Shown here piece after piece: positions 53,401-59,368 of a stretch of 64,000 nt of DNA; within the stretch, counting starts at the first letter, position 1; each line of letters begins with the position of its first letter. The DNA comes from Pirellulaceae bacterium. Lineage in GTDB: Bacteria > Planctomycetota > Planctomycetia > Pirellulales > Pirellulaceae. The stretch spans positions 1 through 64,000 of the forward strand of contig JADYZV010000101.1 of NCBI GenBank assembly GCA_020852965.1. Direction: 5' to 3'. A program made the position numbers and the translations under genes. The notes under the pieces are model-generated. The model worked only from the letters and a program-made list of their open reading frames with translations. It was not told the origin of the DNA and did not search any database.

Positions 53401-54532
53401 CGTCGTAGTTCGCGTCAAACGCCATGCGCTGGCAGAGGCTCTTAAGCTACGAGTGGCCAAGGCGGAACTGACCACTGTGCTCTCACCTACTGGCGATCAA
53501 TTGACCGCAGTGGATGCGACCATTGAGGTCATCCAGCGCAGCAGCTTGAGCGTTACACTTCCGAACAAAGGCGATCTATTCAGCATCTTTGTCAATGGAG
53601 AGAGTGTCAATTCCATTCGCCTGGGAGCGAGTTCAAATACGTGGCAATTCAATATTTTGCCTGGTATAGACGATGCTCAAGCGCAAGTTCGTTTTGTCTA
53701 TTCCGTCTCTGGCGATCAGTTGAGTTCTCTCAAGTTGACGAGCCCCGAATTGAATGTCCCTTTGGAGAATATTCGCTGGAATGTCATAGCCCCCGAGGGG
53801 TTCGAATTGATCGATAGCGACGGAAGTTTGGAGCTCGTAGGTCAAACTAATCAAGGGACCTATGATCGCGACTCGTATCTATCCAAGACGAGCGGCAAGC
53901 GGCAATCCCAAGCCAAGCAAGCAGCGCAACTCTTGGAGCAAGCCAATCAATTGCTGCAAGCCGGTGAGCAGACCAAGGCACGTTGGGCGCTAAACAGCGT
54001 CGCCAATCAATACGCATTGGACGCCGCCTCCAACGAAGATGCACGCGTACAGTTGGAAAATCTACAGACGCAACAGGCGATTGTCGGACTGAACACGCGG
54101 CGTCAAAGACTTTTTCTCGACAACAATCGAAGCGACACTTCGATAGAGGGCAATCAACAACTCAAGGAGGCCGCAGCCGACAATCCCGTTCTTCAGAAAG
54201 ATCAATTGAATTTCCGACCTCAGCAGCTCGGTGAACTATTGCGTGGCAATACCATTGAAGACAACGCCATACTGGGCCATATTGCCGCTCGGCTGGTCCA
54301 GCATCAGCGCGCTAGCGAGCCCGCGCCAAGGGCCATTCTGATCAGTTTGCCGGAAGAAGGGACCGTGTATACCTTCAGCCGCACGGTGCAGGTTGCACAG
54401 AGCCAACCTCTAGAGCTCGACCTCGACTTTGAATCGCAAGCCAGACTTCGCCCTTGGCAAATCGCGGCCGCCGTATCGCTGTTGGTCGTCATGGCTGTCG
54501 GTCTAAATGTGGCTCGACGCTCCGCGTCGTGA
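47480..54532 (+). CDS. Giant membrane protein (2350 residues) of unknown function
   Basis: A very large exported or membrane protein that I cannot assign to a named family. A signal peptide (LWQFAVLGLMAFPSMAQ) is followed by beta-strand-rich sequence, then four or more hydrophobic segments near residues 1075-1230 (LLLIGLSTGVGIWW, LVGVLCLAVAIGLSIATA, GLAVFVVGIVIIVGSFIV, WFFALLAVAILILLFV). A second beta-rich half is followed by a helical region (~2140-2250) and a C-terminal membrane helix. The halves share modules, for example SIEQLDRSVQADVYHLISL in the first and GVEQLDPWVTGQVLHEVIL in the second, suggesting internal duplication. Two REP-like copies are translated as AERRATL at residues 47-53 and 59-65, and a third supplies the end NVARRSAS and the stop. 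It lies 169 bases downstream of the sigma/vWA genes and may be a partner of that system. Confidence 0.8.
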   Translation: MNHRPRKKLGNATFLWQFAVLGLMAFPSMAQEDEGNTSNAGEQEPTAERRATLEPNTDAERRATLKQSEGTRTIILETRSEIPEPAVFFTASVHGSARVGLEHVEQVVELEVKVFQGKAETLSLGLSGDGDVTNVQDDNLRSWSVRRQGTKRFLELHLKAGVNELKPEITLRSPKLTLPTTFNLTHLAPGEAVGFDSIVSLEYAPEVEGKVSIAEGFVPLSTAGRTVRFQTASGGQLQLSLHRNGALPAAVELVDTTLVGNAHTDSDSIHFQLTGQVRVSSAHSEITILSGNAAVRQIPVNTGIGANYRLRLDIENDLPQYKLVFAETGTFPLSLDFVAPLRKSEDDSHGIDFTVAASAVIPLTLQGLGSTLEFQRDQESVVPIRVEEVWLGFLPASGRAKLQWKTARRTEEGKLFFTTTGQVEARLDVGLLRQEHRIDYQVLQGELKSLGIQLHGPGEILDVQGKNIVGWKVIEEGEARRLDITLSQPITGTSPIHVRSQTPLDALPVRIEGMRLNPIGAIRHSGYLRLSNLGSVRLEPTSLVGLAQLAPDQFPGESIEARQVFVYRFPAAEYSFTVAADRIQPEINISQVVLYELTETDRVIKADIELDVREAPIREWDLAIPADYSVVSVTGASVADYIVASEFADDLRNLKIIFGQDVSGRQLVALHLEKSETAIESNWILPRLEYPAAKAVRGDVGIVGAAGFRIAVGEMDLLVEKPLAYFPKPVANLQQAFRMREPGWSATMSIEQLDRSVQADVYHLISLSQGTVYGSALINLFVTGSPVSEWKIFAPEALGNVLVDGQDVRTWHRDGDTLTVTLHQPVMGAYTLLLTFEEKPEKGNSTFQVGQIAPLGVQSERGYIQVVSATQVDLKTTSISPEILKLDPLELPAEFRLLSTTPPLGTWQYTARPLDLNLEVDWFQPGSTLAQIVEFSEANSRVSQDGELVTDVVYFVKSRGERTLKVKLPAEPVRLWAVSVNGQPVTARRAGEDTLIPLPGGTDPNIPVEVSLRLGKPAVDESNPQLALPIVFAPVLKTQWNVVGDEKHVLIASGGTVAPPVPVLRPSGFEWLAQDGMLSLLLIGLSTGVGIWWSRKSSLLSLVGVLCLAVAIGLSIATATTALSQTGPPTPLQLSLPILSTGEAIELQVSIMPLWLVNLSWVGLAVFVVGIVIIVGSFIVRALGLRAMMRCVGMLLIGLGVLFQGNAAPWFFALLAVAILILLFVPRALDWMRQVSLSMRVQTKRPNELSEASDASPTAGLGPVTPALILFTLIFASAETGLADDPAGFQSFDSITQQWQISHRDARLTASGTVTLSGVPGDQFLLLHAPAVLTRFEGEGLRLSKLTASDETTPGDLSYIISIPTSEEAKATDGEFDTAATAADYEAKFEYQLEGVSPTAGIAVLTGTAAVQEIGLSYDEAGWDVTSTHAASVELIEDSDATLAKVLLSPGRASLILKPKARDISAEETQFFVEASNLYLLGPGVVDGSHRLHIRTSQGQVRELNVRVPPGLTVSAVRGPVEAWQFDADSSRLKLEIQSTAAQAFDVTIETQRGLDPLPTDVSLSPLQVDDVDSEIGQLAIAFGPEAQPEKSDSEQLSLVNLADFDASLISNKQAVLHRVYRYGAAGGELSVRVAPVDSEVRVISRQVLSLGEERVVLGINFTADIARAGLFQLSFPLPLGLEVESLTGSALHHWAELTEGGQRNIILHLNGKTIGSQDFALTLSGAAPAALGDWEIPRFELQEATRQSGELVVRPSTGLRLRTVSRQNVSESDPRAVGGEAQGALAFRLLQRDWNLVLGVEQLDPWVTGQVLHEVILREGQTRSALHASFTVQNASIRGLQVVLPVADEEEIKTLRASGDIVSDFVRTTADSNIWEVQFKRRVVGKVQFRIEYERRGDRAGDNETLRSTEFPQARQIAYYLAIRAGGRLELELDDMLGGWQRVDWGTVPAVLRDSAIRSTPTFALRTEASADPVVVRVKRHALAEALKLRVAKAELTTVLSPTGDQLTAVDATIEVIQRSSLSVTLPNKGDLFSIFVNGESVNSIRLGASSNTWQFNILPGIDDAQAQVRFVYSVSGDQLSSLKLTSPELNVPLENIRWNVIAPEGFELIDSDGSLELVGQTNQGTYDRDSYLSKTSGKRQSQAKQAAQLLEQANQLLQAGEQTKARWALNSVANQYALDAASNEDARVQLENLQTQQAIVGLNTRRQRLFLDNNRSDTSIEGNQQLKEAAADNPVLQKDQLNFRPQQLGELLRGNTIEDNAILGHIAARLVQHQRASEPAPRAILISLPEEGTVYTFSRTVQVAQSQPLELDLDFESQARLRPWQIAAAVSLLVVMAVGLNVARRSAS
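47612..47673 (+). repeat. Two REP-like copies translated within the giant gene
   Basis: Forward copies at 47612-47637 (CCGACTGCGGAGCGTCGG) and 47649-47673 (CCGACGCGGAGCGTCGG), each with the GCCACATT tail. Both are read in the same frame as AERRATL, just after the signal peptide. Confidence 0.95.
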
Positions 54533-54609
54533 GTCTGGTAGATTTGCCGACGCGGAGCGTCGGGTCACATTAAGACTGCGAATACCGACGCGGAGCGTCG
54601 GGCCACATT
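54506..54609. repeat. REP-like cluster forming the 3' end of the giant gene
   Basis: A reverse copy (54506-54529) encodes the last codons NVARRSAS, and the stop TGA follows directly at 54530. Forward copies are at 54547-54571 (tail GGTCACATT) and 54585-54609. Confidence 0.95.
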
Positions 54610-54708
54610 TGCAGGACTCGGCTTGCAATTACTGCTCGAAAACTGCTACGCTTCGGCCATCGGTGAGGTTGCGATATCGAATTGCCATGCGAAACGGGAG
54701 TTAGTGAC

Positions 54709-55701
54709 TTGGACACAATTGCGGATACCCAGGTGATTCGCGCCTTCGCGCGGCACAGCCCGCAGCCTCAGGCGGGACGAGTCACCGATTTCCTGGGGAT
54801 ACGCACGCGCGTATCGACGATTGCCTCAATTGCGCATCTTGCCGGAACGGTGGAGCCACCGCCGATTCCTGCGAACTTTCATGCATCGCAACTCGAATGG
54901 GCAGGTGTCCTACGAGCAGCACTCCAAACAGAACAACGATTCGTGGCAATCGAACTTGGCGCTGGCTGGTGTCCTTGGTTGTTAGCAGGTGCGGTAGCCG
55001 CCCAGCGCTGCGGCGCGCAGAAGTTCTCTCTGTGCGGCGTCGAAGCTTGTCGCGGACACGTGGAATTCGCCCATCAGCACTTTCAAGACAATCCGCTCAA
55101 CGGAATTCAGCTCGAATTGTTGCATGGCGTGGCGGGTGTACAAGATGGTTTCGAAGACTTTCCAGAGATCGACGATCCTGCAAACAACTGGGGCGCGTCG
55201 GCAATCATCGCTGGGAGCAATAGTCATCAAGAAGTGCTCGCGCGATACCGTGGATTGCGACGGTTCTCGCGAATGGCTCGTATCGGCACGCGACGAGTGT
55301 TGCGGCGGCTGACGGGAGGCTCCTCGGTGACACGACTTCGTAGCTATGCGCTGGCATCTTTGGTCGAGCGCTCCGAGTCGATAGATCTACTGCATATCGA
55401 TATTCAAGGACATGAATTTGACGTGGTAGAAGCTGCCCTGGAAGCTGTTTGTCAACGAGTCAAACGGATGGTAATAGGAACGCACTCCGAACACTTATCG
55501 CAACAATTGCGAGATTTGCTCGTGCATCGAGAGTGGTCGTTGGAAGCAGAAGAGGCCTGTCAGGTGCATCGCTCCCGTGGGAAAGAGAGCTTGGTTATTG
55601 ATGGATGTCAAGTTTGGCGCAACACTCGTTTGCAGGCACAGTTGGAGGTAAGCGATCTAGCGAAAGTTGACCGTAACGCGATTCGAAGGTTTGCGGCATA
55701 G
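54709..55701 (+). CDS. FkbM-family methyltransferase
   Basis: A SAM-dependent methyltransferase of about 330 residues. The nucleotide-binding motif is VAIELGAGWCPWLLAGAVAA, with acidic strand FSLCGVEACRGHVEFA. The FkbM hallmark IDLLHIDIQGHEFDVVEAAL and the following VIGTHSEHLSQQLRDLL are present. Between them is an insert of ~90 residues. Such enzymes usually O-methylate sugars in surface glycans or natural products. The frame is open from 54682, but TTG at 54709 is preceded by GGGAG at 8 bases and is the likely start. It is separated from the giant gene by the REP-like cluster; a functional link is not evident. Confidence 0.85.
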   Translation: MDTIADTQVIRAFARHSPQPQAGRVTDFLGIRTRVSTIASIAHLAGTVEPPPIPANFHASQLEWAGVLRAALQTEQRFVAIELGAGWCPWLLAGAVAAQRCGAQKFSLCGVEACRGHVEFAHQHFQDNPLNGIQLELLHGVAGVQDGFEDFPEIDDPANNWGASAIIAGSNSHQEVLARYRGLRRFSRMARIGTRRVLRRLTGGSSVTRLRSYALASLVERSESIDLLHIDIQGHEFDVVEAALEAVCQRVKRMVIGTHSEHLSQQLRDLLVHREWSLEAEEACQVHRSRGKESLVIDGCQVWRNTRLQAQLEVSDLAKVDRNAIRRFAA

Positions 55702-55736
55702 GTCTTGGAGGAAGCAAATGCGGTAGATAGGAAGAT

Positions 55737-55800
55737 CCGACGGCGGAGCGTCGGGCCACATTACAATACACATACCGACGGCGGAGCGTCGGGCCACATT
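55737..55800 (+). repeat. Two REP-like forward copies
   Basis: Copies at 55737-55762 and 55775-55800, both with core CCGACGGCGGAGCGTCGG. They lie between the methyltransferase and kinase-like genes, five bases from the stop codon of the latter. Confidence 0.95.
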
Positions 55801-55804
55801 AAAA

Positions 55805-56296
55805 CTAGCGGGCGCGAATGTTTGCTGGTTTGATATCTAAGTACTCGATACCGAGCAGGCGTAGGTCTAACAACGCATCCTCAATCAATTCCCAGTCGTT
55901 CGGTTCAAATAGCTCGCGACATGCGTCGAGACTCTCCTCCTTTTGCTCGTCGGTGTATGGTGCATCGCGGTCGACGTAAGCCTTGCCAAAGTCGAGCAGG
56001 TAGGGGGGCGATACAATTGCCATCTCAACGATTCGATGTTCATCATCGTAGTCTACCAACGATGGAACTGCAAAAATCCCCAAGTACCTGACGTTTTCGT
56101 CCCTCAAGCGAAGATACGCGTCGCGCTCGTTAAGATAGGTGCGTTCCCGTTCCAAGAGTTTGACAGCGGTTTTTCGTGAAGAACGCCAGACTTCTCCATC
56201 TTGTCCGAACCCAAGAGCATTGGTCCCATCAATGGAAATTCCTCGCGAAATCGCGTAGACTTGTAGCGTCTCATTTATTTCTTCAGGATTAGCCAT
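55805..56296 (-). CDS. Minimal protein-kinase-like protein
   Basis: A 163-residue protein with fragments of a kinase fold. GFGQDGEVWRS then KTAVKLLERE corresponds to the glycine loop and ATP-binding lysine. EMAIVSPPYLLDFGKAYVDR covers the hinge region and an early DFG-like triplet. YLDIKPANIRAR at the very end resembles the catalytic loop (D-x-K-P-x-N). No activation segment or C-lobe follows, as the protein stops there. I recall small planctomycete/cyanobacterial homologues ending the same way, so it is probably complete rather than cut by the adjacent repeat. Activity is doubtful. GAGG lies 11 bases upstream of the start. Its start codon overlaps that of the opposite gene. Confidence 0.7.
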   Translation of the reverse strand: MANPEEINETLQVYAISRGISIDGTNALGFGQDGEVWRSSRKTAVKLLERERTYLNERDAYLRLRDENVRYLGIFAVPSLVDYDDEHRIVEMAIVSPPYLLDFGKAYVDRDAPYTDEQKEESLDACRELFEPNDWELIEDALLDLRLLGIEYLDIKPANIRAR

Positions 56297-56534
56297 GATT
56301 CGTAACGCCTCTACAACAAGTTACTCGGCAGAAGTTCGTATTACACTGCGTGTCGGCGAGCGTGTGTTTGATGTTGCCCAAGTGCATAATACAGCCTGCT
56401 ATCTGCGAAATCCGGCAGACGTCCCTGCTGGGCCGGCTGAATTGATGATTTCCGTTGATGGGCGCGAGTCACTCGAAAACGTGATACTACGTGACGGCAT
56501 TAAAGCAGATTCGCCTGAAGTATGTTTCGGCTGA
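56295..56534 (+). CDS. Small conserved-type hypothetical protein
   Basis: A 79-residue protein of unknown function: a beta-strand-rich sequence with VRITLRVGERVFDVAQV, CYLRNPADVPAGPAELMISV then DGRESLENVIL and GIKADSPEVCF. I believe related small proteins occur in other planctomycetes next to the minimal kinase-like gene, but I cannot verify this. AGGATTAGCC precedes the ATG at good spacing. The ATG and the kinase-like gene's start share the palindrome CATG, so each gene's ribosome binding site lies inside the other's coding region. A joint role, for example a toxin/antitoxin-like or modification pair, is only speculation. Confidence 0.65.
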   Translation: MIRNASTTSYSAEVRITLRVGERVFDVAQVHNTACYLRNPADVPAGPAELMISVDGRESLENVILRDGIKADSPEVCFG

Positions 56535-56538
56535 TAAC

Positions 56539-57801
56539 CTAATCTTCGTCGAGCAACTTGTGAACCGCGAGGCTAAGATTCTCGCCGCGAAGCCCCTCAT
56601 ATCGAATGACGCCTCCGCTGTCGATCACGTATATTGTCGGCCATGCTCGGACATTCCACTGCTGAGAAATTGTTGCTTCACCATCCAACCAGACACGCCA
56701 AGTTATTTTCTTCGACGCAATCGCTGTCGATGTAGTTTCTAGCTTCGGGTCCCGCATTACGGACACGAATACAAAGGGTTTCCCCGCCAGTTCTTCTACC
56801 AGTTCTCGGTTTCGGGGATACATCTCTTCGCAGGGGCCGCAACCTGTGTAAGAGAACATTAGCACTACTACCTTTCCACGAAACTCGGACAGACGCATTG
56901 CATTGCCCGCTACGTCCTCCTGATCGATTTCAGGTGGTTTCTGTCCAATGCTATGTTCTAATTCAAACGTCGCAGATGGTATTCGATCGACCACTCGGCG
57001 TCGATTGGCGTGCGTGAGCGCGTCGACATCTGACCTCTCAATTTGGATAAGTGACGGTTTCCTTGAGTCGGTAAGTGGGGGCTCTAGAACATCAGGATAA
57101 GCGGTGGCCAGTGTTTTAAGCATTCGACGAGCTTCGTCGCGAGCTTCTCCACGCCAAGTGTCGCTGTCAATGTCGGCAAACTGTTGTGTGTACTCCTGTT
57201 TCAATTCGATCGCACTTTCGTGGTCGAGAAGCGAAAGTCTGGACTCGATATTTGCCGCGAAGCTCGCCTCAGTCGCGAGCATGTTCGCAAGCGTCAACAT
57301 GGCATTTGCCTTGACGTCTTCCAGCGACGTTGTTTTTATAACTTCCCTCAAGAAGTTTGCCGACTCGGGAACACGTGCTCCTGACATCAAGTGCCGAAAA
57401 GTGGAATCGATGTCTGGGTAATCAGCATATTGGTCCCCCAGAATCCTTAATGCTTTCTGCTTCCCCATAGTCGCTTTGAAATCAACTTGACTGAATCGTC
57501 CAGCCTGGACAACCAATTGGAATAGGCAACTGAATCCAACTCTTGTACCTCTATTGTTTGACTCCAAATTTAAGAAATCATCTACCATCGACGCTTCAGG
57601 AAATTCTATGTCTATCTCTTTGCCTGACATATGGCTCTCTACGATGAGTTTCGTATCGGCGTTGAATTGCTTTGCAAGCTCCAAGAACTCTAGCTCCGCC
57701 TTGGAAGCCGCTTCGCCGTTTTCCAGTTGCTCTTGGCTAAAGAGCACGCTTGAACACACTAGGGCAAAAACCAATATGCGGGCCGTTACAATGGGTTTCA
57801 A
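56539..57801 (-). CDS. Exported TlpA-like thioredoxin-fold protein
   Basis: A protein of about 420 residues with a signal peptide (LKPIVTARILVFALVCSSVLF). A helical central domain of ~250 residues (FLELAKQFNADTKLIVESHM...) precedes a TlpA/AhpC-type thioredoxin domain: GQKPPEIDQEDVAGNAMRL, VVVLMFSYTGCGPCEEMYP with the redox CGPC, and WPTIYVIDSGGVIRYEGLRG. TlpA-like proteins keep periplasmic cysteines reduced. The frame extends to a GTG at 57837, but a TTG at 57801, seven bases after GAGGAG, gives a clean signal peptide and is preferred. It converges with the small gene, whose stop is four bases away. Confidence 0.85.
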   Translation of the reverse strand: MKPIVTARILVFALVCSSVLFSQEQLENGEAASKAELEFLELAKQFNADTKLIVESHMSGKEIDIEFPEASMVDDFLNLESNNRGTRVGFSCLFQLVVQAGRFSQVDFKATMGKQKALRILGDQYADYPDIDSTFRHLMSGARVPESANFLREVIKTTSLEDVKANAMLTLANMLATEASFAANIESRLSLLDHESAIELKQEYTQQFADIDSDTWRGEARDEARRMLKTLATAYPDVLEPPLTDSRKPSLIQIERSDVDALTHANRRRVVDRIPSATFELEHSIGQKPPEIDQEDVAGNAMRLSEFRGKVVVLMFSYTGCGPCEEMYPRNRELVEELAGKPFVFVSVMRDPKLETTSTAIASKKITWRVWLDGEATISQQWNVRAWPTIYVIDSGGVIRYEGLRGENLSLAVHKLLDED

Positions 57802-57903
57802 AATTCCGCTCCTCGAAAACAGTATTCGCAAAATCACTGCGCAGATGGAATATCATACCAGAAGAGCGTCGCTTCTCGTCTCAACGTAGTTGGTTGCATG
57901 GTT

Positions 57904-57970
57904 AATGTGGCTCGACGCTCCGCGTCGTGAGCCTGGTAGGCTAAACCGACGCGGAGCGTCGGGCCACATT
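57904..57970. repeat. REP-like inverted pair
   Basis: A reverse copy (57904-57927) and a forward copy (57946-57970), 18 bases apart, lie between two divergent genes (TlpA-like and coiled-coil). Confidence 0.95.
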
Positions 57971-58066
57971 AAGACAGGCTTTCTTGACACACGGCAGTTT
58001 GGTAAACTCGGCGTCTGGGCTTCATGCCCGCAATCCATCATGTTTGCCACACCTAAGAGATTCATC

Positions 58067-59161
58067 ATGTCTGCCAACCTGTCCTACTCGGAAAGCGAAG
58101 TCCAATCACTCAAGGCCCAAGAGGCTAAGGACTATTGCTTAGAACTCATGCGCCTCGTCACCGCGCGCGAAGAAGGCCCCATCTCGCCTGGCGAAGTCCA
58201 ATTGGAAGAATTGCGTTACGAGCTAGAAGTTAAGGAAGCCGAGGCTGAGGACAATCGCCAGCGCGAGGCGCATCTGGAGCGGATGAAGGAATTGGAGCTG
58301 GAGATCGAGCGTGAAAAAGCGGAATTGGCCAAGGCGCAGCACTTGGCCGATGAACGTCGTGAACAATATGCTCGCGTGATCAGCCAAGTCGCCCAGTCGC
58401 AAGAAAAGCTGAGTGTGCAGTTGGATCGCGCCACCCGCGAGCACAACGTCAAATTGCAGATTATGCAGAACGAGCACGCCGCGCGTAGCGAGGCCCTACA
58501 AGCTGAGTTAGAAGGACTCACGCAGCGTCGCGACGCGTTGATTGAAGAGATCGGCAAGCTGGCCGATTTGAATTCGGCGGCCGAAGATGTCGATCGCCTG
58601 CGTTCGGAAATCGAAGAGAAACGCATGGCTGCGGAGCGCGACCAAAAGCAGTTGGACGAGTCGATTGAAACGGCCAGTTTCGAGAAAGAGAAGGAATTGA
58701 AGCGTGTTCGTCGCGAGCAGGAATTGGCGCTAGCCGAACTTGATGCCGCGCATCGCAAGCAATTGCTCGAAGCCAAGACCGAAGCGCTCGACGCCATGCT
58801 CAAGAATTTGGGCCTTGCTAAAATCAATCCTGTCGAACTATCGCAATTGAGAACTCAAGCCACCGAGCATCGCGAACTGACCGAGCAAGAAGTGCAAGCG
58901 ATCCGCCAAGCGGCCGTGGCTGAATTCAAGCGGCAATTCAACCTCAACGCTACGGAACCATTGGATGTTACCGATTTGTTCTATCGTGAACGAGCGTTGC
59001 AGGAGGACAATAAAGCCTATCAACAACAGGTTCAAAAGTTGGAAACTGAAATCGCGCGTATGCGGACGCACATTGAGAGCGAATCGACGCGTGTGGCCAA
59101 AGCCATCGAAGCCGCACGGACCAACATTCAAAACAACATCGAACCCGGTGTGAAGCGGTAA
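58067..59161 (+). CDS. Long coiled-coil protein
   Basis: A 364-residue protein, almost entirely charged heptad-type helix (for example QREAHLERMKELELEIEREK, ALQAELEGLTQRRDALIEE, KRVRREQELALAELDAAHRK). It has no signal peptide or membrane helix, so a cytoplasmic scaffold or structural role is likely, but unspecified. The ATG at 58067 (MSANLSYSESEVQSL) follows AAGAGATTCATC. An ATG at 58040 in the same frame is possible. Further upstream the frame passes through the REP-like pair (giving MWLDAPRREPGR), which is not part of the gene. The C-terminal part near FKRQFNLNATEPLDVTDLFY may form a small folded domain. Confidence 0.75.
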   Translation: MSANLSYSESEVQSLKAQEAKDYCLELMRLVTAREEGPISPGEVQLEELRYELEVKEAEAEDNRQREAHLERMKELELEIEREKAELAKAQHLADERREQYARVISQVAQSQEKLSVQLDRATREHNVKLQIMQNEHAARSEALQAELEGLTQRRDALIEEIGKLADLNSAAEDVDRLRSEIEEKRMAAERDQKQLDESIETASFEKEKELKRVRREQELALAELDAAHRKQLLEAKTEALDAMLKNLGLAKINPVELSQLRTQATEHRELTEQEVQAIRQAAVAEFKRQFNLNATEPLDVTDLFYRERALQEDNKAYQQQVQKLETEIARMRTHIESESTRVAKAIEAARTNIQNNIEPGVKR

Positions 59162-59307
59162 GCTCATCGCCGCTACTGCGATCCTGGAGTAGGCTTGTAA
59201 CTGCGCACCATTGTAGGCGTAGGCATGTCAAGGGACTCGACAACCGTGCGCTCAAGCCCTCCCCGCTCGCCGACCAACTACGTCGGTGCCCGTCGGTGCC
59301 CGTCGCG

Positions 59308-59329
59308 ACCCTCCCGCGCGCGGGAGGGT
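59308..59329. terminator. 22-bp perfect palindrome, possible terminator
   Basis: ACCCTCCCGCG then CGCGGGAGGGT is a perfect GC-rich palindrome without loop, between convergent genes (59161 and 59369). It could end both transcripts, but no T-tract follows. Next to it are short direct repeats CGTCGGTGCC. Confidence 0.5.
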
Positions 59330-59368
59330 ACCATGCAGCTTGATTTGCGTGCTCATGAATAATTGGGT

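Noticed and set aside
57890-58066. N-terminal extension of the coiled-coil protein
   Set aside because: The extension is translation of a REP-like pair (WLDAPRREPGR...); the ATG at 58067 has a ribosome-binding-like element and begins the heptad-rich sequence.
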